A stretch of 64,000 bases of DNA from assembly GCA_022601195.1 (NCBI GenBank), contig JAHZIX010000052.1, positions 124,001 through 188,000 of the forward strand, written 5' to 3'. Below the pieces are notes generated by a model, which worked only from the letters and a program-made list of their open reading frames with translations, did no database searches and was not told where the DNA came from. A program made the translations under genes and the position numbers. Shown in pieces: positions 50,234 to 59,273 of the stretch; positions within the stretch are counted from its first letter, which is position 1, and each line of letters opens with the position of its first letter. Origin of the DNA: Deltaproteobacteria bacterium (GTDB lineage: Bacteria; Acidobacteriota; Thermoanaerobaculia; Multivoradales; JAHZIX01).

Positions 50234-50629
50234 ATGAAAGACATCCCTGGAATCGATGAAGACGGTAATCCTAAGAATGGCCCATTTGAGCTGTTCTTCA
50301 AGAACGGCCTTGTCTCTTGTCAGGGTGAATTCGACAACGGAAAGAAATAAGGAAAGTGGAAGTACTTTCTAAATAATGGCCAGATGCAGTCCTCCGGCAG
50401 CTTCAAGGACGGAAAGATCGTTGGTCGGTGGAAATGGTTCTTCAAGACTGGCGAACCGCGAGGGACGGGCGGCTTCGATGATGAAGAACAGAAGCACGGT
50501 GTGTGGAAGCGATACCATGCCAATGGTCAACTCTGGGACGAAGGTCGCTTCGAACACGGGAAGAAGAAGGGCACTTGGAAGGTTTACGATAAAGCGGGCG
50601 AGCTCCTAAAGACGCAAACATTCAAGTAG
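50234..50629 (+). pseudogene. YwqK/MORN-repeat protein gene with an in-frame stop
   Basis: From the ATG at 50234, 38 codons run to a TAA at 50348-50350, and the same frame continues for 92 codons to 50629. The product has repeated GxW/N-type MORN-like units: NGPFELFFKNGLVSCQGEFD, GKWKYFLNNGQMQSSGSFKD, GRWKWFFKTGEPRGTGGFDD, GVWKRYHANGQLWDEGRFEH and GTWKVYDKAGEL. The stop falls exactly at NGKK(stop)GKWKYF, where relatives have a His or Gln codon. A single nonsense change, a sequencing error or recoding would explain it. It is the first gene of the cassette cluster and is followed by an attC-like site. Confidence 0.75.
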
Positions 50630-50643
50630 CGGAGCGGACGCCC

Positions 50644-50707
50644 GGCTAACTCCTCATTGCAGCAGACGGTCTGCTGCGCGACTCGGCGCTGAATCTGAGC
50701 GTTAGGC
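50644..50707 (+). repeat. attC-like site 1
   Basis: The 64-bp site starts GGCTAACTCCTC and ends AGCGTTAGGC. The arms CTAACTCCTCATTGCAGC and the reverse complement of GCTGAATCTGAGCGTTAG pair with one or two unpaired bases. A perfect inner hairpin GCAGCAGAC/GTCTGCTGC fills the centre. Confidence 0.75.
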
Positions 50708-50731
50708 CAACCTATTGGAATCGGAGAAACG

Positions 50732-51196
50732 ATGCTGGATATGGAGATCATCGCAGACCAGATCAGCCGAGCCTTTCGGGGTAAGTCCTGGCATGGGCCT
50801 TCGGTGCGCGAAGTGCTAGCGGATGTTTCGGCGGAAGACGCCGCAGCTCATCCAATACCCGGCGCTCACAGCATTTGGGAGATCGTTGTTCACCTGATCA
50901 GCGGGTACAACCTGGTTCTTCGGCGGGTTCGCGGAGAGCCTCTGCAATTCTCGCCGGAGAAAGCGTGGCCTCCAGTGACAGAGTTGAGTGCGGCGGCCTG
51001 GCGCGAGAGCCAGGACACCTTGGAGCGGCTGAATCAGCAGCTCGAGAGCGCCGTGCGCGCCTTCCCCGTCCAGCGCCTTTCGGAGGAGCTGGGTTCCGAA
51101 TACCCGGCATACATTCAGTTCTGCGGCGCGCCTCAGCACGACCTGTACCATGCGGGCCAGATCGTCATGCTCAAGAAGGCACTCTCGGCGTCGTGA
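50732..51196 (+). CDS. DinB-like four-helix protein
   Basis: A 154-residue protein with GGAG 5 nt upstream of the ATG. HSIWEIVVHLISGYNLVLRR and PQHDLYHAGQIVMLKK carry the three His that bind metal in the DinB/YfiT superfamily. WHGPSVREVLADVSAEDAAA is a typical N-terminus for DUF-type DinB members. Relatives include thiol-dependent transferases and many of unknown function. Both flanks are attC-like sites, so it is a cassette gene. Confidence 0.85.
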   Translation: MLDMEIIADQISRAFRGKSWHGPSVREVLADVSAEDAAAHPIPGAHSIWEIVVHLISGYNLVLRRVRGEPLQFSPEKAWPPVTELSAAAWRESQDTLERLNQQLESAVRAFPVQRLSEELGSEYPAYIQFCGAPQHDLYHAGQIVMLKKALSAS

Positions 51197-51202
51197 GAGG
51201 CG

Positions 51203-51328
51203 GCCTAACAAGGCCATCAACGCGGACCAAGGGCAACACGGTTTGCGCGTTGCTCCTTCGCTGGTGCCTCCATAACTTCAACCAACCACCAACCCCGCCC
51301 TTGGCCGGAAAAGGCCGGGGCGTTATGC
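51203..51328 (+). repeat. attC-like site 2
   Basis: The 126-bp site starts GCCTAACAAGGCC 6 bp after the DinB-like stop and ends GGCCGGGGCGTTATGC. GCCTAAC and GTTATGC are typical outer boxes; the arms pair imperfectly through GGCC-rich segments. Confidence 0.75.
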
Positions 51329-51354
51329 GCCGGTTTTACTTCTGAGGTTTTCCA

Positions 51355-52164
51355 ATGACTCGTAACTCCGGGAGCCACCCAGAGATTCATGTTGAAGGTC
51401 TCCTTGGCGAGGAGGCCGTGCGCGCACGTCGACCGATGGTCGTACTATCTGGGATAGCACTCGCCGTCGGAACAGGACTGGTAGAGCTCGACGCAATCTC
51501 TGCCGCTGGAGTCTCGGTGAGATTAGCCGACAATGCACTTCCACTGATTTTCGGCATCAGCACGCTCTATCTGTTGTGTTCCTTCCTCGCGCATTCATTC
51601 GCTGACTGGCAACGGTTTCGGGCACGAGTAGCCGCTGGCGAGCTTTCGGAGGCTTCTGAGGTGCATGAAGCGATAATGAGGAGGTTTGAACAAGTTGATC
51701 GCCATCGCACACTTCGAAGTGAAGCAGAAGCCCTAACGCGGGACAAGAAGGAGCAGCTCCAGCACCAGCTCGAGAAGCTTCTAGCGGAACGAGAACGCAT
51801 GGCAGCCCTGACAGAGGCGCTGGGATATGCTGGCGAACATGGTTCTCGCTTTACCCAGCATGCCCATGAGCATCGTATGCTAAGAGGTGACCTTGCGGCC
51901 CTTCAGCAGCGAATCCAAGTGATCGAAGCCGATATGGAGAAACTTGAGACCGGCACTGTTCCTGAGGATGTGTCCAAGGATGGCATTGAGTTCAGACACT
52001 ATATTGAGCAGGTAGAGGCGGCGACTTCAAGGCTCAGAGAGCTGGGTAGATCGAGCGGTCTTGCGGCTGGCCGTCGTCTTCGAATCACATTCGAGTTCTT
52101 CGTACCAGCTGCGCTCGCAGTCATTGCACTACTTTCCCTACTTCTAGATGGCAAAAGCGTATAA
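51355..52164 (+). CDS. Membrane coiled-coil protein of unknown function
   Basis: A 269-residue protein with GAGG 7 nt before the ATG. Hydrophobic segments lie near residues 23-45, 58-75 and at the C-terminus (FFVPAALAVIALLSLLLDG). The middle (about 95-230) is strongly charged and heptad-like (RDKKEQLQHQLEKLLAERER; ALQQRIQVIEADMEKLE), a probable coiled coil. The ends of the gene lie between two attC-like sites, the second overlapping its TAA stop. Not recognised; novelty is common for cassette proteins. Confidence 0.65.
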   Translation: MTRNSGSHPEIHVEGLLGEEAVRARRPMVVLSGIALAVGTGLVELDAISAAGVSVRLADNALPLIFGISTLYLLCSFLAHSFADWQRFRARVAAGELSEASEVHEAIMRRFEQVDRHRTLRSEAEALTRDKKEQLQHQLEKLLAERERMAALTEALGYAGEHGSRFTQHAHEHRMLRGDLAALQQRIQVIEADMEKLETGTVPEDVSKDGIEFRHYIEQVEAATSRLRELGRSSGLAAGRRLRITFEFFVPAALAVIALLSLLLDGKSV

Positions 52165-52242
52165 CACAGTGCCTACAGAAGGACGTGCTCCTCCCGCCTC
52201 TGATGCATACTCCATTATGCGACGAAAGAGTCAGCGTTAGTG
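52159..52242 (+). repeat. attC-like site 3
   Basis: The site starts GTATAACACAGTG, overlapping the previous gene's stop, and ends CAGCGTTAGTG. Outer boxes ATAAC and GTTAG are present, but arm pairing is weaker than in sites 1 and 2. Confidence 0.5.
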
Positions 52243-52328
52243 ATCGGAACTCGCCGTTGCGGCTAAAGCTCCGGCCATTTCGTAGAAGTCAAACCCGACC
52301 AAGCATGGATGATTCGAAGGAGCGACAA

Positions 52329-52793
52329 ATGCCAAGCGCAAACAGTTGGAATGTGTACCTATCCGGCGAGATCCACTCCGATTGGCGCGAAGTAATCGCC
52401 AACGGTGTTGAGTCCTCCGGTATTCCTGTCACATTAACCTCTCCAGTAACAGACCATGATGCCAGCGATCATTGTGGAGTGCGGATTCTCGGTAACGAGG
52501 AAAACGATTTCTGGAAGGACCGGAAGGGGAGTCGAATCAACGCGATTCGTATCCGCACCTTGATCGAGCGAGCTGATATCGTTGTGGTGAATTTTGGTGA
52601 GAAGTTCCGACAATGGAATGCTGCCTTCGACGCTGGCTACGCGGCTGCCCTCGGGAAACCCCTGATCATCGTGCATCCCCCTGAGTTCAATCACGCACTC
52701 AAAGAAATTGATGGAGCGGCGAATGCAACCGCCGAAACTCCTGAGCAGGTAGTTCAGATCTTGGAGTATGTGGTCGCGGGTCGCCTCGCCTGA
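52329..52793 (+). CDS. ytoQ: YtoQ family protein
   Basis: AAGGAG 6 nt upstream favours the ATG at 52329 (154 residues). WNVYLSGEIHSDWREVIANG, PVTLTSPVTDHDASDHCGVR, FWKDRKGSRINAIRIRTLIE and KFRQWNAAFDAGYAAALGKP are the conserved blocks of the YtoQ family, related in fold to nucleoside 2-deoxyribosyltransferases. Function is unassigned in the family. It is the last gene of the cassette cluster; no attC-like site was found downstream. Confidence 0.88.
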   Translation: MPSANSWNVYLSGEIHSDWREVIANGVESSGIPVTLTSPVTDHDASDHCGVRILGNEENDFWKDRKGSRINAIRIRTLIERADIVVVNFGEKFRQWNAAFDAGYAAALGKPLIIVHPPEFNHALKEIDGAANATAETPEQVVQILEYVVAGRLA

Positions 52794-52995
52794 GATTGGT
52801 TAATCGTTCTTCCCGTAAATCCACATTCCCGTGCTGTGTCATGGAATTTCGGGGCGGTTCTAGTAGGTAGCAAGTTGTTCGGCGGAGATGGAGCTGTAGA
52901 AGTAAACAAGACTGCCAGCCAGGCTGGCCGTCGGACTGCGAGGCTATTGAACAACCTCGCAGCGAGGAATAATAGCGGGCTTGACACAACTTCAA

Positions 52996-53736
52996 CTAGT
53001 CACCGCGCAGGATCTTAACCACTTCGACGTACTCCTTCTCCTGGGCGTAGTCGAGTGCTGTTTTTCCGCGACCATCGCGCAAGTTAGGATCGGCACCAGC
53101 CTCGAGCAAGGCCGTGATGATCTCTCGATAGTCCCGAAGGGCCGCGATCATGAGCGGAGTCAGCCCAACCAAGTTCTTTTGATTGGGGTTGGCTCCGGCT
53201 TCCAAGAGGAGAGAAAGGCATTCCGTTCTTCCCAGTTTGGCGGCGACAAGCAGAGGAGTCGAGTTAACTCGGTTCTTTGCCTCGACCTTAGCCTCGGCGG
53301 CCAGCAAGGATCGGACAGCCTCAGTTCTTCCTAGTTCAGCAGCCCAATGGAGCGGTGCCTGGCCATCGCCCGGCTTCGCCGCTTGAATATCGGCGCCCTG
53401 CTCGATCAACCAGTCGACTGCTGCAGATCCACGATTGGTGATCGCCATGAAGATCGGTGTGAGCCCCATCGAGTCAGGGGAGTGCAGAAGCTCGGAAGTC
53501 TCCAAAAGTGGCCATAGGTCTTGCTGCGACTTCATGATTGCCCAATGAAAGGGCGCCCGGCCGTTTTCATCTCTCAGCTCCCGCAAGGCAGGATCTAAAG
53601 CCAGAAGGTCTCGCACCCGCTCCACGTCGCCATCGGAAACCGCATCAAAGATCTCGTGACTCTCTGCCCCAGCCATGGGCGACATGGTGATCACAAGACC
53701 GAGAATAGTAGTGGTCAAGAAGGTGACTCGGCACAT
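52996..53736 (-). CDS. Exported ankyrin-repeat protein
   Basis: A 246-residue protein with a signal peptide (FLTTTILGLVITMSPMAGAE) and GGAG 8 nt upstream. Six or seven ankyrin units follow: EIFDAVSDGDVERVRDLLAL, NGRAPFHWAIMKSQQDLWPL, MGLTPIFMAITNRGSAAVDW, DGQAPLHWAAELGRTEAVRS, NSTPLLVAAKLGRTECLSLL, GLTPLMIAALRDYREIITAL and KTALDYAQEKEYVEVVKIL. It fills nearly the whole mature chain, so it is a periplasmic binding protein. Partner unknown. Confidence 0.88.
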   Translation of the reverse strand: MCRVTFLTTTILGLVITMSPMAGAESHEIFDAVSDGDVERVRDLLALDPALRELRDENGRAPFHWAIMKSQQDLWPLLETSELLHSPDSMGLTPIFMAITNRGSAAVDWLIEQGADIQAAKPGDGQAPLHWAAELGRTEAVRSLLAAEAKVEAKNRVNSTPLLVAAKLGRTECLSLLLEAGANPNQKNLVGLTPLMIAALRDYREIITALLEAGADPNLRDGRGKTALDYAQEKEYVEVVKILRGD

Positions 53737-53922
53737 AGATGTTTCTCCAAGTTTAGGACGCGGGGGAAGTCAACTCTATCCGATTTTGTTTTGTCCATCC
53801 CCAGGGTCGGACGAAACGGTTCCGTTCCTGCTCCGATCCGTCGACTGCCGGACCGAACAATCGGCCGCCGGGGCTTTCAGCTCATTTTGGCGCACCGGGG
53901 TGCTATCACCCTTTCCCAACGC

Positions 53923-53950
53923 AAAACGGCCGCCCTTAGGCGACCGTTTT
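53923..53950. terminator. Bidirectional terminator
   Basis: AAAACGGCCGCC pairs with GGCGACCGTTTT around a CTTA loop, with one mismatch. A-runs and T-runs lie on both sides, so it can act on either strand; it lies 41 bp beyond the FG-GAP gene stop. Confidence 0.7.
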
Positions 53951-53990
53951 CTATTCAACGCTCTTCTGCTCAGCGCAGAATCAACCCCAC

Positions 53991-55367
53991 CTACGGGAAG
54001 GTCAAGCTCCAGGCGGTGGTGTCACCGGATTCAAAGCCGTCGATAAACAGAGAAGGCACCGTCGCCGTGTTCATGAAGATGGCGTTACCGTCGCAGGTTC
54101 CCATCCAAACATCCGGCACTCCATTGCCATCGATATCCATTACCTCGATGTCGAAGACCCCGGTGGGGGTCCAGGAGCGGGCGGCACCGGCCAGAGGATC
54201 TGAGTAGGAGATATTCGGCAACTCACCTTGGCCCTGCAGCACCGCGAGTTTGCGATCACAGCCAGCGATATCGGTGTCTACATCGGCCACCAGAATGTCC
54301 AGTAAGCCATCCAGGTCCATGTCGGCGATTTTGGTATTGCCACCGAAGCCCTGGGTGGTGGGGCTGCCCGTCACCGACTGATCGGTAAAGATGGCGTTGC
54401 CGCTGCCGTCGTTGCCGGTGTTGTAGAGCACCGCGTCCTGGCCGTCGTCCACCACATAGACGTCCGGGCGACCGTTCTTGTCGAGGTCAGCCACTTCGAT
54501 CATGTAGGGAGCGTCCGAGTAGATCTCATCTACACGGGTGAAGTTTCCGGTTCCGTCGTTGTACATCACTCGGACGTCCGCAGAGGCACCGGAGGTACCG
54601 CTGGCGTTGTTCTTGATGATGTCTTCGAAGGTGTCTCCGTTGATGTCCAAGATGTGGGCATCGGTGCCGAAGGCGGAGTCCACCATGGCGGCGGTCAGCC
54701 GAGTCTCGGTTTCGTCGGTAAAGAAGCCGGAGCCGTCGTTGATCAGTAGACGATCTTCCAGGGTGTTGGCGTAGTCGACGAAATAAAGATCCGGAGCACC
54801 GTTGCCGGTGACGTCACCAATTCCCACCGCGCAAAACTTCGGACCCGGGCTGAAGACCGGAAGGCGCCCATCCGTGGCGTCGTAGCCGAAGCCCAACCAG
54901 GTTCCCGAGCCGTCCTCTCCCAGATTCATATAGAGACGAGGCTGCTCGGAAAACGTCGTCACCGTGATGACATCGAGCCAGGTATCTCCATCCACATCCA
55001 CCAGCCGAATATCCCGGTCGTCGGTTTCATCCAGCATGGCCGGAGCCAGGGTCGCAGTGCGGTCCGTCATGACACCGTTCTCGTTCATGAACAAGACGTT
55101 CGCCTTGCCACCCGCGGTGGAAAAGCGCACCTTACGGGCGATGAGCATGTCCGGATCGCCATCCTTGTCCACATCACCGGAAATCAGATCCTTCTCGAAG
55201 GTATCTTCCGCGCCAACGGAGACATCCGCCACCAAGCGGGTCGGGGTCTCGTCGACCAAGGTCAGCCAATCTCCCGCCTGGGCGGACGTGACGAGGCCGG
55301 CTGCGGCCAATACCGCTGTCAACGACCACAACCAAGATCTAGTTGGAATTCGAATGGTTTTGCTCAT
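53991..55367 (-). CDS. Exported FG-GAP/VCBS repeat protein with DGFESGDTTAWS tail
   Basis: A 458-residue protein with a signal peptide (LWSLTAVLAAAGLVTSAQAG) and AAGGAG before the ATG. At least six Asp-rich calcium-binding elements occur (DVDKDGDPDMLIARK; DVDGDTWLDVITV; DINGDTFEDIIKN; DLDKNGRPDVYVVD; DMDLDGLLDILVA; DIDGNGVPDVWMG), typical of integrin-like beta-propeller blades. The C-terminus SLFIDGFESGDTTAWSLTFP is a recurrent tail in exported proteins of this bacterial group, and the same motif survives as an orphan at 44028. Likely cell-surface or secreted adhesion or binding protein. Confidence 0.85.
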   Translation of the reverse strand: MSKTIRIPTRSWLWSLTAVLAAAGLVTSAQAGDWLTLVDETPTRLVADVSVGAEDTFEKDLISGDVDKDGDPDMLIARKVRFSTAGGKANVLFMNENGVMTDRTATLAPAMLDETDDRDIRLVDVDGDTWLDVITVTTFSEQPRLYMNLGEDGSGTWLGFGYDATDGRLPVFSPGPKFCAVGIGDVTGNGAPDLYFVDYANTLEDRLLINDGSGFFTDETETRLTAAMVDSAFGTDAHILDINGDTFEDIIKNNASGTSGASADVRVMYNDGTGNFTRVDEIYSDAPYMIEVADLDKNGRPDVYVVDDGQDAVLYNTGNDGSGNAIFTDQSVTGSPTTQGFGGNTKIADMDLDGLLDILVADVDTDIAGCDRKLAVLQGQGELPNISYSDPLAGAARSWTPTGVFDIEVMDIDGNGVPDVWMGTCDGNAIFMNTATVPSLFIDGFESGDTTAWSLTFP

Positions 55368-55568
55368 GGGATCTCCTTCTCAGGATGCGCGAACGCGCGT
55401 CTGGACCTCTTTACAGAGAGATGAGAGCGGCTACCTGGAGGAGGTTGCAGCTCAAAAATACATAAACGACGCCAAACTGTACCACGCAGCAAGGGGACGG
55501 ATCGGTAGGGCCTGTCGCTGATCTCGGGAGCCTAGGGATCGCCTAAGTGGTGCTGACTGAACCGGAGC

Positions 55569-55602
55569 GCAGGCAGGCCTCCTCAGAGGGAGACCTGCCT
55601 GC
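55569..55602 (-). terminator. Hairpin downstream of the first propeller-cytochrome gene
   Basis: GCAGGCAGGCCTCC pairs with GGAGACCTGCCTGC around TCAGAG, one mismatch. No clear T-run on the minus strand, so termination is likely but not certain. Confidence 0.5.
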
Positions 55603-55628
55603 GATACCCCCGTGGAGCAACAGCGATC

Positions 55629-58600
55629 TTAGGGTAGAGGGATCTTGTCGAAGAAACCAAACTCCCCCGCTAGAGGACGAAACTGAAAACGCTGGCCAAC
55701 GGCGTCGCTGACCTCCCCCACGATGACCTCGCCGAAGGCTCCCGGTCCACTCACCGACACCGGAACCAGGAAAAGACCCACTGCCGTCCCAGAGGAGTTG
55801 GTGGGGCCGGCCTGGAGATTCCCATTCACCGTGTGGCCAGAGGTTCCATCGGACCACTGAATCACGTCGAAATTCACCATGGCTCCGGTGACCGGGTCGC
55901 CCTTCCCGTCGACCACCACAAAGCTCGCCCGCAGCCGGTTCTCACCGGGCAAAGGCCCACTGACCAATTGGAGCCTCGTTTGCTCCACGTGCACCGATTC
56001 GAAGACCTGACCGTCCGTGGTCAGCTGAAACGTCTCGCTATGGGAGTTGCCGACCCCGGTTCCAGCCGGGTCCGCCGGGTCCTCGGTGGTTACCCGCAGA
56101 GTTACGGTTTTCCCCACTGGCAGGTTGCGAGCCACCATGACGTGCTCCTTTTTGAACTGGCTCTCGAGGCCGGTCCACAGCACCGTTCCACCATCGAGCA
56201 CCTCCAAAAGGGTGGTGGACTCTTCGTCGGTGCTCCATTCCACTTTGGCGATGCTGCCATTCCTCCAGCGCACCGACGGACCGCTCACCGGCAACGGTGC
56301 CACGACCTCCACTGCCGGAGTGTTCCCTGGCGCCGTGGGAACGGAGCCGAGGCGGACTTCATAGCCATCGGGAAAGCCATCCCCATCCGAGTCCGGGTTC
56401 GACGCCGTCGTATTCCACACCCGGACCTCCTCCCCATCCGGCAAGAAATCCATATCCCGGTCCAGCCCCAGGCGATAGCCGGTCTTGACTGGGGTACCCA
56501 TGAGGACCACCCCTCCCTCGCCACCGTTCACCCGACTAATCAGGCTCGCCAGATTCGTTGCCGGGAAGCGGCCTGGATCGTTGGAGACGAAAGTGCCTGC
56601 TCCGGCGGGCTGATATAGCACACCGAAGTTCTCCTCACGGCCCAGGCTATCCGTAGCCCAACCCCTCCCAATGACATCGTTGTGGCCCGCGGCAGCTCCG
56701 TTCAACAAGGCCGTTAGAAGGCTGGGTAGGGCACCCACGACCTCGGTGCCGGTCAAGCGGTAGGCTAGCGCCGTGGTCGGGGCCATACCCGTGTCGAATT
56801 CCACCAAGAAACGGCCGATCGGGGGGCGCATCGGTACGGGTAGATCGTCAAATTCATCTGGGAAGGTGGCAATATTCAGGGAATCAGCACCGGTGTTTCC
56901 CAATCCGTAGCCGGAAGCTGGAAACTCAAACGCGGCGCCGCCAACCTGCACACTGTAAATATCAGTCTCTTTGTCCCACAGCCCCCTCAGCTGGGTGGCA
57001 TCCCCGAGCAAATTTGCGCCAGCGTTGACGACCTGGTTGTTGGTACCGGAGGACCCTGCCATGCCATGGCATTGGGAACAGGAGAGATTCGCTCGAGTCC
57101 CCGCTTCATCCAGGTCTACCGTTTCAGCTGTCTGGTTGACGAAACAGGCGAGTCCGGTCCTGGCCTGCACCCGGTAGTCTCGAGAAAGTTTCTGGCGCGG
57201 ATTGGCCGGGTAGGACAAAGAGAACACGAAGGCATCGAGCTCCTCGAGCTCAGAGGCAGAGAGCTCTTCACCACCCAACAACCCCTCGAAGGCGGGATTG
57301 AAGTCTGCCAGGTCCGCCCGGTCTCCCCGCCAATGGAAGGGTGGGGTTTCCTCGATGCCCCGCAAAGACATCGTGACCTTCAATCGCTTGTCGTTGCGGG
57401 GGAAATCAGGAAACTCAGGGGCTACGTCGCCTTGCCCAGTAAAAGCACCGAGATCCCAAGCAATACCATCCAAGTGCCCATCCATATGACAGGTGTTGCA
57501 ACTGCCGGTGCCGAAGGTGGAATTCTTGGCGTTGATGAGGTGAAAACGGCCATTCCGCACCGCTTGGGTCGTGATGTCGAAGCCCATGGAGCGAAGGTCC
57601 GTGGCCAGCCGCAGCTCTCCGCTGGTGAGGGAGGAGACATCGAAGGTGACCAACTGGTTATTTCCCCGAAAATAGGTATAGAGCCAGGACTGGCCCTCCC
57701 CTTCCAGCAAGGCCACTCCGCGGGCTCCAAAGGCCAGATCGGGGTTCGGTTGGCCGGCTGGCGGGCCCGTGTTGGGCTCACCTCGCAGCTCTGCCATCAC
57801 CTGTGGACCTCCTGGGGAAACCAGGTCGATCACCGCGATGTTGTGAGTCTCGTAGCAAGCCACGAACAATCGGCTGCCATCTACCGAAAGAGCCATTTGG
57901 GTGGGCACCGAGCAAGAGTAGCCCGCCGTTAGTAGAGCACTCGCGACTTGCGTCGGTTCGTTGAGATCGATGAGCTGCGCCGGACCTCCGCTGTTGGGAA
58001 CAGCGCCACCAGCCAACGGCGGTTGGATGGAGATTCGGTGGACAGCGAAACCATTCGCCTTGAAATTGTGCTCGCCACAAGTATCTGGTGGGCAGCGTTC
58101 CCGTTGGTTGAGCAAATCCACGTTAGAAACCAGCATCTGGCCGGCGTCATCGAAGAGGAGATCGAAATTGAGGGTGCCGAGACGCCACGCAGCGTCCTCT
58201 CCCGGGTCCGAAGGCTCGGCCGGATCGAAACGCAGCACGTCGCGATCTGGAGGGAGATTCACTGCGCCCCAAGCGTCGAAAATCACGTGGGAGTTCAGAC
58301 TCGAAGACGGTGCGCCTGGAAGGACCAAGGTACCGTTGGAGCTCTGGTAGGAAAGCACGAAGATGCGCTCCCCGGCCTCTCCGTCAAGACTTCGCACCAC
58401 CCGCGGCTCGTCGATGTGGATTTCCCTCTGCCCGGCTAGGGGGCCGGCTAGGGGGAATGTCGAAGCCGTCTCGATGCGACCCGTCTCGGCAAGAGTCGCG
58501 GCGTTCAGGATCACCACTTGATGGTTCGCCGCCAGGGTCACATAGGCATGGGTGAGGTCAGCGCTGAATTCGAGGCCCGTGGGCTCCCCCACCAAGCGCT

Positions 58601-59057
58601 TGACACCCGTCACCTCTCGGCTCGCCCGATCAATCACAAAGAGGCTGTTGGAGCTTTGACAGAGCACCCACATCTCTTCGTTCCCGGCAGAGGGATTGCG
58701 GCTCCGGATGGAAACCGGACCCAGCCCCACGGCCACCTCCGCCACCAGAGCCGGCGCCGCTGGGTTTTGCAGATCAAACACCGAAACTCGAGCGTCTGGA
58801 ATGTTGACGGCCCACAGCTCGGAACCATCTGTAGATAGCTCCAGAGGGTGAACCGGCGCCTCCTCCAGGTTAACGAAATAACCGTCCCGGTTGTCCACTG
58901 CATCTGCCGGTGCAGGACCACATACGAGCTGGGTTTGCTTGGCCCAGGCCTGGGTAGCCCAGCTACCTACTATCAGTAGACAGAAAAGACCGGTGATGAT
59001 CACGGGGGTCGGCCTACGGGTCAGTGCATTGCGATATCGACACCTCAAATCAAACAT
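55629..59057 (-). CDS. Exported beta-propeller/di-haem cytochrome c-like protein (paralogue 1)
   Basis: A 1142-residue protein; AAAGGAGG precedes the ATG and a signal peptide ends near residue 39. Residues about 55-480 form a YVTN/Lgl-type propeller (ELSTDGSELWAVNIPDARVS; LFVIDRASREVTGVKRLVG; HAYVTLAANHQVVILNAATL). Two c-type haem motifs follow, CNTCH (about 518) and CSQCH (about 660), with TPPFHWRGDRADLADFNPAF between, recalling cytochrome c peroxidase-like proteins. DRDMDFLPDGEEVRVWN is a thrombospondin-3-like Ca site, followed by Ig-like domains. It closely resembles the next gene (59274-62633) over its whole length. Probable extracytoplasmic electron-transfer or oxidase protein. Confidence 0.85.
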   Translation of the reverse strand: MFDLRCRYRNALTRRPTPVIITGLFCLLIVGSWATQAWAKQTQLVCGPAPADAVDNRDGYFVNLEEAPVHPLELSTDGSELWAVNIPDARVSVFDLQNPAAPALVAEVAVGLGPVSIRSRNPSAGNEEMWVLCQSSNSLFVIDRASREVTGVKRLVGEPTGLEFSADLTHAYVTLAANHQVVILNAATLAETGRIETASTFPLAGPLAGQREIHIDEPRVVRSLDGEAGERIFVLSYQSSNGTLVLPGAPSSSLNSHVIFDAWGAVNLPPDRDVLRFDPAEPSDPGEDAAWRLGTLNFDLLFDDAGQMLVSNVDLLNQRERCPPDTCGEHNFKANGFAVHRISIQPPLAGGAVPNSGGPAQLIDLNEPTQVASALLTAGYSCSVPTQMALSVDGSRLFVACYETHNIAVIDLVSPGGPQVMAELRGEPNTGPPAGQPNPDLAFGARGVALLEGEGQSWLYTYFRGNNQLVTFDVSSLTSGELRLATDLRSMGFDITTQAVRNGRFHLINAKNSTFGTGSCNTCHMDGHLDGIAWDLGAFTGQGDVAPEFPDFPRNDKRLKVTMSLRGIEETPPFHWRGDRADLADFNPAFEGLLGGEELSASELEELDAFVFSLSYPANPRQKLSRDYRVQARTGLACFVNQTAETVDLDEAGTRANLSCSQCHGMAGSSGTNNQVVNAGANLLGDATQLRGLWDKETDIYSVQVGGAAFEFPASGYGLGNTGADSLNIATFPDEFDDLPVPMRPPIGRFLVEFDTGMAPTTALAYRLTGTEVVGALPSLLTALLNGAAAGHNDVIGRGWATDSLGREENFGVLYQPAGAGTFVSNDPGRFPATNLASLISRVNGGEGGVVLMGTPVKTGYRLGLDRDMDFLPDGEEVRVWNTTASNPDSDGDGFPDGYEVRLGSVPTAPGNTPAVEVVAPLPVSGPSVRWRNGSIAKVEWSTDEESTTLLEVLDGGTVLWTGLESQFKKEHVMVARNLPVGKTVTLRVTTEDPADPAGTGVGNSHSETFQLTTDGQVFESVHVEQTRLQLVSGPLPGENRLRASFVVVDGKGDPVTGAMVNFDVIQWSDGTSGHTVNGNLQAGPTNSSGTAVGLFLVPVSVSGPGAFGEVIVGEVSDAVGQRFQFRPLAGEFGFFDKIPLP

Positions 59058-59208
59058 GAAGATCCTCCTTTCCTAGTAGAGAAGCGGATAAGAGGAGAAA
59101 AAGCTGTAACTCCGAGAGAAGGTTTGGGCGAGCGCCTCTTCTCGAGCCATCCTCAGTCAGCCTGGAAACTCCGCCTCTGGACCTTGCCCCGGGAAGGTGG
59201 AGGTAGTC

Positions 59209-59242
59209 GAAAAAGAGCACGGCGACCGCAAAGCCGCCGTGC
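59209..59242 (-). terminator. Rho-independent terminator of the second propeller-cytochrome gene
   Basis: GCACGGCG/CGCCGTGC stem (8 bp, loop of 10) followed on the minus strand by TCTTTTTC. It is 30 bp beyond the stop at 59274, so transcription of the two paralogues is likely separated. Confidence 0.75.
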
Positions 59243-59273
59243 CCTAGAACCCCCGGGTGAGGAAGGGACTCGT

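Larger units (their letters stand above)
50234..52793 (+). mobile_element. Integron cassette cluster lacking an integrase (CALIN-like)
   Basis: Four co-directional short genes (MORN/YwqK-like, DinB-like, membrane coiled-coil, ytoQ) are separated by three attC-like sites (50644-50707, 51203-51328, 52159-52242). Each site begins within about 20 bp after a stop codon, has CTAAC- or ATAAC-type and GTTA-type outer boxes, and folds into an imperfect hairpin. No integrase gene lies in the window. No site was found after ytoQ. Confidence 0.7.

Noticed and set aside
52872..52955. GTTGTTC...GAACAAC inverted pair after ytoQ as a possible attC
   Set aside because: The order is GTT then AAC, the reverse of attC sites, and there is no matching inner arm.
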